From: Rhabditophanes sp. KR3021
Lineage: Eukaryota > Nematoda > Chromadorea > Rhabditida > Alloionematidae
NCBI GenBank assembly: GCA_963281155.1
Contig: CAUJLY010000003.1
Coordinates: 6,882,001-6,946,000 of the forward strand
Length of the DNA: 64,000 bases
Direction of reading: 5' to 3'
Below the pieces are notes generated by a model. The model did no database searches. It was not told the DNA's origin and was given only the letters and a program-made list of their open reading frames with translations. Position numbers and translations under genes: made by a program. Shown one piece after another: positions 50,917 through 59,849 of this stretch (positions within the stretch are counted from its first letter, which is position 1; the number at the start of each line of letters is the position of its first letter).

Positions 50917-51361
50917 ATGAGGGACATAATACGGGGAAAGGTTGTGGTGTTAAGAAGAAGTCAAGTGAAGGTTGGAATGAGTTAAAGAAGAAAAAAATGA
51001 AATTTAGAAGAAGGCCGTCAGATCAACTTCATTCGCAAAGGAATTTGTTCATCCGGATCTTGACAGCAAAGCTCATTATTCGAAGAAGATTCGACGCTTT
51101 AGATACCATCACTTTATAATGAAGGTGTGTGAAGGGGACAAGGTTGTGGTAATCAAACCATTGACCATTCTAAGAACTATTCGTGAGCACAAGATGACCA
51201 TGAGCAAGAAGAATATTTTAAATGTTGGCAATACATTTGATGATGTCAATTCAGATTGGGAAGCAAACATCAATGTGGATGTCAAAGAAGCTGCTCCCGT
51301 TAGGAAAGGCAAAGATGAATATTTCGACATTTACGCAGATGTTGATGATCATGAAACCTAA
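50917..51361 (+). CDS. mrps-17: Probable mitochondrial ribosomal protein uS17m
   Basis: The start reads MRDIIRGKVVVLRRSQVK, similar to uS17m openings (GKVIGTKMQKTAKVRV in human). After a purine-rich gap ending in ATTTAG, a phase-0 exon at 51008 gives KKAVRSTSFAKEFVHPDLDS, KIRRFRYHHFIMKVCEGDKV and VVIKPLTILRTIREHKMTMS. HxxxxxxCxxGDxVxI is the uS17 core. An acidic tail follows (DEYFDIYADVDDHET). The most economical splice uses AAG/GTTGGA at 50971-51007 (37 nt); a read-through would hit a TAA. Length is near 135 residues, against about 130 in human. The product would bind the mitochondrial small subunit rRNA. The donor site is not ideal, so a recently frameshifted gene is the alternative. Confidence 0.5.
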
Positions 51362-51444
51362 ACTTTTTAATGACTTTTTATTAATGTACAAAAAATAATA
51401 ATTCCATCTATTAAATAAAGATGTGACAACGATTTCAATATAAC

Positions 51445-51591
51445 TTTTTTTAATCTTTGATAGTCTTTTTTCAACCATTATTGACTTTTTTAATCATTAT
51501 TTACATTTTTTGGATCCTTAATTAGTTTTGTACCGTCAATTAATTTTTCCAACCATTAATTAATTTCTTCAACCATTACTTAGTTTTCTTT
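51445..51591. repeat. Degenerate 20-22 nt tandem repeat
   Basis: Six to seven imperfect units follow one another, each with a T-run, then CAACCATTA or a variant, then TTnACTTA/TTAATTA. Examples: TTTTTTCAACCATTATTGAC at 51465, TTTCCAACCATTAATTAATT at 51545, TTCTTCAACCATTACTTAGT at 51566. It begins about 85 bp after the stop of the putative mrps-17 gene. Minisatellite-like; no function evident. Confidence 0.75.
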
Positions 51592-51676
51592 GTGATGAAT
51601 GCAGAAGATAAACGATGCACCCGACTCCAAACATCTAAATAAATGTATTATGATAAAGTATCCTACCAACTTACCA

Positions 51677-51893
51677 TAACCAAAAAAGTCCTATTATAAA
51701 GGAAAATTGGAAAATAGATATGGGCCGTGGATTTCTTTGCAAATAAGTAGTATAGGCAGCAATGACGGCAAAAGATTGCTCATTAAGAACTCTTTCAGAA
51801 GCCACCAAATCAACAATTTGTTCCCGAATCTTCGTAACTTTACTCCAAATCCAATATTGTAATGGTATGTGAGAATCATACTCCACATTACTC
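51677..51893 (-). other. Orphan exon-like segment
   Basis: On the minus strand an acceptor-like TTATCAG opens an uninterrupted frame (SNVEYDSHIPLQYWIWSKV, REQIVDLVASERVLNEQSFA, VIAAYTTYLQRNPRPISIF) that ends with a hydrophobic stretch (FSFIIGLFWL) at a consensus donor TATG/GTAAGT. About 120 bp further upstream on this strand, PKDVALNLFYLK lies directly before a GTTAGT donor and would join it in frame. Both pieces look like real exons, but no start exon was found and the downstream exon would stop at once. I do not recognise the protein. It may be part of an undetected gene or a relic. Confidence 0.4.
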
Positions 51894-54207
51894 TGATAAG
51901 ATAAAATTTCGGTTAACTGCTTTAAAACAGATTTTATTTTTTAGTTAAAAATTACAATCAATCAAAATAGATGTTTCACCAGCATTAGCTCCAATTATCT
52001 CTAACTAACCTTCAAATAAAACAAATTCAATGCCACATCCTTTGGTATTTAACTACTCACAACCCATTTGTAAGCTTATCCTTGGCGGTATTTTTATATT
52101 TTAACCTTGGTTTAAATATTTAATTTGTGCCAATAATCAATCCCTATACTTCCGTGCATTTCTTTCAACATATACTTACTTAGTTTCACGTTGTGCAATA
52201 CCATCACATTACAATCAACCTTTGCCATCTTTAATTCAACAAAAATAGTAATATCCAGCGTGTAAATTGGTAGTTACATAATAACTTTTTTGATGTAAAG
52301 ATTGCATGTGCCTATTAATGTATCCACACTTCATTAAACTCAATTTTGATATACATTTTTTATTTACTCACTCACATGTACATATCTAATCATATCTAAT
52401 CCAAAATATTAATAATAACACATACAAATAAAGGCGGTCATCTTTTATCTTTCTAATTTAACTGTGTATCTACATAATGTTACATATTATTCATTGTTAA
52501 AATGTTGTTGCTCCTTGCTTAAAAATACCTTTCCATCATCACCATGGTCTGATGGACTTATTTAAAAGAACTTTTTCATACTAAAATTCATCGGATGTAT
52601 TATTGTTATACGTATGTTCATCACCATCGTTAGATATAGGTCATTATTTTTGGGGCAACTTTATAATATGGTACTAAAAAGGGGTTTTAGCATAACAGGG
52701 GTTTAGGTGGCGACTGATCCACGAAAAATCTAAACATAAACTCTGTCTTTTGTTTGATGATAAATATATTGATACTTAGTTTAGGTAAATTTGGCAATGA
52801 GTTGATGGGGTGGAAGTAACTATTTGATTTGTTCTCATACGCACACTTTTTCCACACCATTTCAACACACAATCCAAATAGATGCCTTCAAATATTTAAA
52901 GTTGGACCCAAGTTCTAAAACACACATACTTATGTAAAACTTTTTTGTCAATCAAGTTCCTCAAATTAATTCAACTATTTATATTACGAATACTACCACT
53001 TTCATGCAGTTGACAAGTGGTCATTATTTTGATATAAATTAACATTCTATCCTTTTTGACTATTATTGTTATTGTTATGTATTCTTCCCACCAAATAATC
53101 AACTACTATCAATAAAGTATTCACCATTGTACAAATTTATAAAAGTACAAACTGTTGCAATATCTTTTTATTATTTAATGAAGTTGTACACTTTTTAATT
53201 TATCTAAATAATTCACTAAACATTTATTTACTTATCAACAATGAACTTCTCAGGTATTACTGCAAAAAAGAAGTTTTTACATATAAGAATATGATTATTT
53301 TTTCATTATCTTTGTAAACCATCCTTAAACACTCCTGATCTAGGCAAATAAACCTGTTTTCATTGACATATAACAAAACTTTTTACATGCATCTTTCCTC
53401 GTTTTGGAATAAATTGTCGTTGTTGGTATCGTTTCCAATTAAATACAAAAAATAAATACATATTGCCATTTGATGGATGTTACCAAGATAAGTAATATTC
53501 TATCTATTATTCTACCTTCCGTGTTTTGTTATAATATTTGTTGTTGCTTCGATTTAACCAAAATTTGTTCATTCCATTTAACTTTATTTGACTTCTGAAA
53601 AACCGTTACTCCACAATAAAGATTAGATATTTGATTTAGTTTTAATCATATCATTGATATTATCTAAGATTTTTCACATCTATTTACTAAATATCACATA
53701 CTCACCCATCTTTGCATCACTAATTAATTAAACCAAAAAACCTTCAAAGTAAATAGCATCCAATTTTATTATTTTTACTACATAAAGGCAAAATTCTCCA
53801 CTACTCCTAAAAACACAGTAACAACACTACCAAAATAAATGTACTACCCCAAGGCCACCACCAACCAACTACTTTCTTTTCAAAAACTTTTACTGCACAA
53901 CAACAAAGATACCTTTATTTATTTCTTTTAAAAATTTTATTTTTATTTACTTTCCCATACATCAAATTAAAAAGTTTAGCAGTTTAATTTGCTCCAACTT
54001 TATGTCACTTTCCCTCCACACCAATTAAGCTTTTTAAGACAGGTTGTCAAAATCTAATAATGATATATTTAATAGTGTCCATTAAATCGCAAAGTGCCTT
54101 CTATTAAATATATCCACAAATATCCTGATTTAGTAATGAATCTTAATCTCTTTCTTTCAGGTTACTTTTAGTGAACAATTGTACGTATATTTGAAATTAT
54201 TTAAACC
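51894..54207. other. 2.3 kb non-coding region upstream of BRICHOS gene
   Basis: AT-rich, poor in G on the plus strand, without credible coding frames or RNA genes. It precedes the long-isoform start of the BRICHOS gene and ends in an acceptor-like CTTTCAG near 54161, followed by a short leader and the ATG, so a 5'UTR intron is likely. Presumed regulatory. Confidence 0.4.
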
Positions 54208-56714
54208 ATGCAAAATCCACCAGGCAGACATGTCGAACAAATCGAGATAATTGAAACTCATGTCACTGAGTCGCGTAGACCTATTTCTAGTCAAGGTAAC
54301 ATTAAATAAATACCCTTTAAATCATATAATTAAAGTATCATAATATTGTCAAACAAATATCTATTTAATTATATACATTATTTTATAATGCCCTCTTTTG
54401 ACCTATTCTTAACATCAATCAAACTTTGTCTTCGATAACTACTAATTATCATTATTTTAGAAGCTTTAAATTATCGGCCTTTTAATGAAGAAAGAAGTAT
54501 GTCTGAAACTTTTACAACGCAAGCATTTATGGCTACTCCGGATATTACTAGCCATGACTTGGATAATAGGTTAGTTTTGACGATTAAAATCACGTTGAAA
54601 GGGATTATTTTTGTACTGACAATAATACCACTACAATCCATACCATACAACCACTACTTCCTCTCTTTCGTAGGCGACTCCATGGCTACAACACCACACA
54701 TTTAGGCTAAAGTCTTTTATTTGTATACAAATATAATTGTACATATAAAAACATACTTATAAACATATAAAATGAGGTAGTTCATTTTATGGATTGACTG
54801 TTCACAACTAAATTACTAAATATTTATTACTTTTAGATACTTGGCAACAGGAGAAAGAGACTATACCCAAGAACCTTCAGTCTTAAATTCCACTGCTATA
54901 TTTAAAGATATTCCTATAAATTGTCCTAGTCAACTAGATCGCTCCCTCAACTCGACAGGCGTCCAAAATTTTGGCTACGACGTCAACGAAGTCCACACAA
55001 CCGAAGGTGGTGCAAGAGTAGTTACTCAGCACGGAAATAAAGACAAAATGAATTTACCTCCGTCATACCAGCCTTCCTCGACAATGACTTCAAAAAGAGA
55101 AGCATTTAGCGAAGTACTCCAATCCTCAACTTACCACCCTGAGTCCTCTTACACCAAAAGTGCCCTAGCAAATCAAAATTCACGAGTTGGATTTTCGACG
55201 TTATCGCCATTTGCTAGTACAATTCATGACACAACTTACCACCAAAGTAAGACAAATAGTTTAGCTGCCTTAGGAATGTCAAATATCAACAATTCATCTC
55301 CACCCCTTCAAAGTATCTTGAAACATGAAAGAAATTCGTGGCAACAAAGTCAAGTCAGTGATGATAATAGGTTTGTTTTACACTAAATATCCATAAGTGT
55401 GACTTAAGTAGATAATACCTTGAATGGTGATTATGGCGTATCGTAGTGTAGAGGCAATCATTTAACAATTATATCCTCCCTTTGTAAACAAAGTTAAGTG
55501 AAGAAGAACTATGTAAAGGTTGTTTTGATGACAATATTTTTGTCTTTTTGTGTCATTTTACTTTTTTTAACGTTACTATGATGATACCTAAGCCTTCTAA
55601 AGTTACTCATTTTGTGATAACCGAAGAAACTATCACTTCTAAAACTGATTCTGATTCCAGTCAATTTTCTCGAAAGGACTCATACAAGAAGATGCAGGAG
55701 TCTCAGCAATTTCAGGGATCAGCATTTGGTCCCAAATCCCAAACTTCATTAATATCAAACACCGCCTCTGCTCCGAATTCAGTAAAGTGGACAGGCAATG
55801 GAAAGGAAGACGATTCCTTCCTAAACAAAAACAAAAAACGTTTTTACACAATCTTCGACGCCTTCAAAAACGCAGAATGGACTCCGAAACTAATTTGCAA
55901 CATTTGCCTAATCATAACATTCTTTCTTCTAGGCTTGATAATCCTATTTATTGTGCTGTCTGCTCTATTTCACCCCACAGCAACTCGCGACCTTTTACTA
56001 TTTCCACCAGCATGTGAAGAATGCCTCAAGAAAAACCCCAACGCTCAATCCCTAAGATCTCCTTCTCATCTCTACGCCCACTACTACTCTCATTCCCAAG
56101 CTCATTTCGAGTTAATTGGAAATTTGCCCTTAAAATCCAATTCTTTTACAGCGATAGATTTTGCTACAGGATGGATTGCTATAGCTGACCATGCATTAAC
56201 TAATGACCACGGTGTCCATACAACTTGCTTCCTGATGCCCTTAGACAGGTCAGCTTTACCGGAAATGGAAATCGTAATGGATGCCCTAAGTCAAACCAAA
56301 TCAGAAGAATATACTCAATTTGGATGGCAGGAGTACTGGCAATATTCGGCTGAATCGATCGACAGCCGAACAGCTCAATCTAAATTCACGACCGAAATTG
56401 AAGATTGCAAAGATGCCAGATGGATCCAACTGAAACACACCCTTCAAACTAGAGATGGAAGTTGCAGTGACTGTTGGGACTTCTGCCTTCCCGATTACGC
56501 AGTCCAAAGAAGACAAAAATACGAAGATGAAAGTATCATCGGAATCAGAAGGCTAAACTGTTTCAGATACTACGTCCCTGAATGGGCCAAATATTCTATC
56601 AGAACAGATGCAACTGGCGGACATTGGCAATATCCTAGATCACAAACTCATACTGCTAGAGATGAACATGGACAATGGGTTGGATGGATTTCTAATAGTG
56701 AACGCAACTTTTAG
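54208..56714 (+). CDS. BRICHOS-domain type II membrane protein
   Basis: Long form exons: 54208-54295, 54461-54569, 54837-55370 and 55661-56714, phase-consistent, 594 residues. A 360-residue Ser/Thr-rich cytoplasmic part precedes one membrane helix (ICNICLIITFFLLGLIILFI). The lumenal BRICHOS domain follows: HFELIGNLPLKSNSFTAIDF, TGWIAIADHALTN, TTCFLMPLDRSALPEM. A Cys-rich C-terminal region (DGSCSDCWDFCLPDY) comes after. BRICHOS acts as an intramolecular chaperone for the C-terminal segment and such proteins are usually cleaved and secreted; the client here would be the Cys-rich, aromatic tail. A second start at 55578 gives a 378-residue form whose first 29 residues resemble those of exon 1, suggesting alternative first exons. 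Splice junction into the last exon is inferred from phase and TTCCAG. Confidence 0.8.
55578..55660 (+). other. Alternative first coding exon of BRICHOS gene
   Basis: Reads MMIPKPSKVTHFVITEET then ITSKTDSDSS and continues without splicing into the final exon. Aligned with the exon 1 start (MQNPPGRHVEQIEIIETHVT), the position of M, P, V, I, E and T agrees, and both end in SSQ at residue 29. The long isoform would splice out exactly this segment (acceptor TTCCAG at its end). A T-rich stretch precedes the ATG. Confidence 0.5.
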
Positions 56715-57818
56715 TTAGTTTTGGCTAGACGTTTTCTTAATAATTTTGAATATATTTATCTATCCATCCTTTTGTTTCTTTCATTTTGGTTATAAAGTTT
56801 AACGTTATTTATTCAACTTAACACAATTTTTATCATGCTTATGAGACGTCAAAAATGTTCATAGTTGTTTCCAATTTTTAACATCATTTCAACGAAGTTT
56901 ACACAAGCTAAAAGGACAATGATTAAAGTCTCAATCAACTGATGGTGAGTTCATATTTAATATTTGACATACATTTGGTACAGTTTATGATGCCGTTTAG
57001 CTTTCTAAATGAAACAGATATTAAAAATAAAGTAACAAAGAGTAAATATCATTTTATTAAGGATTACTTTATTTAAAAGAGTTGAGTGTCTCTTTAAGAG
57101 ACAAAGCTTTTTTACCTTCATTTGGCAGGCAAGAGCCGTTGCGAGGAAACACTAAGAAAATATTTAATGAAATCCCCAAATAATAAACTCTCATACGGTC
57201 CTACAAGTGGTGACTTTAATTTTATTTGCAAACTGATGTCATATCCGGACTCAGCTACGTATAATTAATCTATTTTGGCAGGTTCCATCTAACGAATTGA
57301 AAAAAACTGATTGAACTTGATGGAAATCTAGCTTAATTTATGAAGATACTAATGCTGGGAAAGTTAAAGCTTTTGTCAAAAGTGCCTCACTTCCTAAACC
57401 AAATAATGAACCAGTCAAAACCGTTATGGCATCTACTTTTGACAAGATTGTTGGAGGTGAGAAAAAGATGCACTGATTTATCTATATGCCCCATAGTAAG
57501 TTTAAAATTGTTTAATTATGGATTAGTTGTATCTAGGTGTGGTAAATGATTCCCATTACATTACTTATACACAATAAAATGTTTTCTTGTTTAGTTTATC
57601 ATCTTTTCTTTAAAATTAATTGTTCAAATATGGATATCTTGTAATCTAACAAAAGGAATTAAAAACATACTTGATCTTTGCTAAACATACGCATTTCAAA
57701 GCTAACTTAAGTATACAGGCATTTATTAATATAAAAAGTGAATTGCATATAATTAATCGAATCATTGGAGATATAAAATTGGTACATATAATTAATAGAA
57801 TCATTGAAAATAATAAAT
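56715..57818. other. Convergent intergenic region with PDI relic
   Basis: 1.1 kb between two convergent genes. A perfect hairpin GTCTCTTTAAGAGAC lies at 57088-57102, followed by a T-run. The only coding trace is the PDI-like fragment at 57338-57490. The rest is AT-rich 3' flanking DNA. Confidence 0.4.
57338..57490 (+). pseudogene. Protein disulfide isomerase family fragment
   Basis: One frame reads YEDTNAGKVKAFVKSASLPK, then PNNEPVKTVMASTFDKIVGG and, after a TGA, FIYMPHS. This follows the linker and start of the last thioredoxin domain of PDI/ERp57/ERp72-type proteins: F..GKLK.F.KS.PIP..N..PVK.VV...FD.IV, then LIEFYAPWCGHC. The residues that should be APWCG have decayed and a stop precedes them. 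No other part of the protein is present. It is a relic, close to the 3' end of the BRICHOS gene. Confidence 0.65.
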
Positions 57819-59477
57819 CTAACACATAACATACTCTTGCTCATTCATATCAGTCTTCACATGAAGGTCCCAATCCAAGGTACTTTTAAAATGAACACAG
57901 CGTGTCTGTCGATTAGCATTGTAAATTGCATTCAAATTTTTGAAACCTTCTTTTGGTTGACAGCAACCTGAATATTTTAATACATCCACACCTGATTTTG
58001 CTTGTCTGAGTGTAGCACCAAGTTGAGTAAGAGACATATCCATCATATGTCTGGTTGATTGAGATGTACCACAAAGGAAAGTTAGAACTCTAAGAGATGG
58101 AGGATACAGAAGTGTTTGGTCATTGTTGCAAATACATCCTAAATTGAGGACTTCTAAGGTTTTTAGCCTGGTAAAACAGTCTATTGCCAAGTCATTATAG
58201 AGATTTCCAGTTAAATATAAAATAGCCAAATGCCTAAGATTCGAAAATTGTTCACACACCGGAATACAAGAAATTGGATGTGAGAGAGCAAACAATTTGA
58301 TACTGGTCAATTTATCTTTAGGCAGACCCCGAAGTGCCAACGCGATCTCATAATCATTTCCTGGCCAATGATTGCCTTCGTATGAAAATTTGTTTACATT
58401 TATAAAATGGGTACATTGACCTACAACAGAATCTTCCTGGTAAGGACCTATCATTTCGTTGTTGATTTTAAATATGTTCAAAGTTTGAATTTTGTTTGAA
58501 GTTGCAATGTGAGTGTTATTTAATGCTAGTAAAGCTTCGAGTGTTGTGCTTAAAGTCAGTTTGGCAACTTCTAATTCACCAACTCTTCTGTACCCATCGC
58601 TTAAACTTCTTTTTTCTAAGTTAGTATATCTAAGTTGGAAATTAGTGAGTTTTCCGTTTCGTGCAAAGTATTTGACTATATATCGTGTTATCCCGTAAAA
58701 TTGCCTTTGCTTGATATCGACGTGAAGTTTAAAGAATCTCAAATGTCTTCTCCTATTTCTTTTAAGCAAGCCGAGGTTTTCTGAAAGGGCTGCGTGGTGG
58801 TGAAAGCTATTAATAAACATGAAATTGACACTCTCAATTAATGGAAATAATTCTTCCAATCGTTCCTCTATTTCATCAGCTTTCAACAGAAACCTGGTCA
58901 TTGTTTCTAAATCAATGTTCCACAATGTGATACACTTTAAATTCATCCCAACCAAAGGTTCCATATGATCCATGAAAAAAGCTTCTAAATTACGCGGTGT
59001 ACTAGCATCTGCCTCAGTATTCATCAGCCTCAGCTCAATATCACTCACATGCTTTGCCTTCTCCACCAACCACTTCAAAATAGCCTTAGTCTTGTCGAAA
59101 GTTCTCTGATGAAAGTCACTTTCAATAGTAAGTTTCAAGGATCTCAAATAATCCCAAGTAATTTGCGGCACACCATTTTTAATCAACTTCTCAGCTTCAT
59201 CCAAACTAGTGTAAGTAATTTGGAAAAACTTGCCCCAACACATCGTGGAAGACACTAATATTTCACTGAAATCGGGACTCCTTTCCTCTTTGACATTTTC
59301 TTTAGGCCTATGGAATAAGACAAAACTGTGAAACCTGCCACATATTTCATTTACCCTCTTGAAGTTTGCTCGGTTTGTTGCCGCAAGAGCAGCCAATGTG
59401 GGGACATCTTCTGCACACGAATGTAGAATATCAAATTGGTTCAAGGCAGTTATTGCTGCAGCTTTATTTGCATCCAT
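57819..59477 (-). CDS. F-box-like / leucine-rich-repeat protein
   Basis: Single-exon frame of 552 residues from MDANKAAAITALNQFDILHS. The N-terminal 45 residues (FDILHSCAEDVPTLAALAAT, then NRANFKRVNEICGRF) have the hydrophobic spacing of a weak F-box. The rest contains irregular leucine-rich repeats, e.g. NLKCITLWNIDLETMTRFLL, RHLAILYLTGNLYNDLAI, LKTLEVLNLGCICNND, LRVLTFLCGTS. By analogy it could be a substrate adaptor for an SCF ubiquitin ligase, but no clear F-box consensus is seen and the LRRs are degenerate. An acceptor-like TTGCAG lies about 35 nt upstream of the ATG. It is divergent from taf-1, about 370 bp apart. Nematodes have many fast-evolving genes of this type. Confidence 0.65.
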   Translation of the reverse strand: MDANKAAAITALNQFDILHSCAEDVPTLAALAATNRANFKRVNEICGRFHSFVLFHRPKENVKEERSPDFSEILVSSTMCWGKFFQITYTSLDEAEKLIKNGVPQITWDYLRSLKLTIESDFHQRTFDKTKAILKWLVEKAKHVSDIELRLMNTEADASTPRNLEAFFMDHMEPLVGMNLKCITLWNIDLETMTRFLLKADEIEERLEELFPLIESVNFMFINSFHHHAALSENLGLLKRNRRRHLRFFKLHVDIKQRQFYGITRYIVKYFARNGKLTNFQLRYTNLEKRSLSDGYRRVGELEVAKLTLSTTLEALLALNNTHIATSNKIQTLNIFKINNEMIGPYQEDSVVGQCTHFINVNKFSYEGNHWPGNDYEIALALRGLPKDKLTSIKLFALSHPISCIPVCEQFSNLRHLAILYLTGNLYNDLAIDCFTRLKTLEVLNLGCICNNDQTLLYPPSLRVLTFLCGTSQSTRHMMDMSLTQLGATLRQAKSGVDVLKYSGCCQPKEGFKNLNAIYNANRQTRCVHFKSTLDWDLHVKTDMNEQEYVMC

Positions 59478-59849
59478 AATTAGGTAAACTTTTGGTAGTA
59501 ATGACGCGTACAAAGTCTGCAAGCAAACAACAACTAAATGCAACTCCACCCACTAAACAAACAAACCTTTTTTCTTAATTTGTGTCCCCTTATCAACAAG
59601 AAAAGCAATACACAAACATACACATCATTCCAACATCTTGCCATGACTCCGATCAAGACAAAGATTGGGGCTAAGCATCTTGACCACAAAACTCACACAT
59701 CTCCATCCATCTTTACCAGGGAGATGACAATTATTTTTTGTAATTATAAGAAGAAGTATTAGATATTACCACCAGCTGTCTTTTCTCTGTTCTTTTTACG
59801 ATTGTTTATTAATAAAATTAAATTCGGTTTTGTTTATTTTCCAGAAGAA

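Noticed and set aside
57080..57115. Perfect hairpin GTCTCTTTAAGAGAC followed by a T-run, as a possible small RNA terminator
   Set aside because: No structured RNA could be recognised upstream and short palindromes are common in AT-rich DNA.
59643..59762. Short frame MTPIKTKIGAKHL before taf-1 as an upstream exon
   Set aside because: It ends in a stop before the taf-1 acceptor, and the family-like start was found at 59850 after TTTTCCAG.
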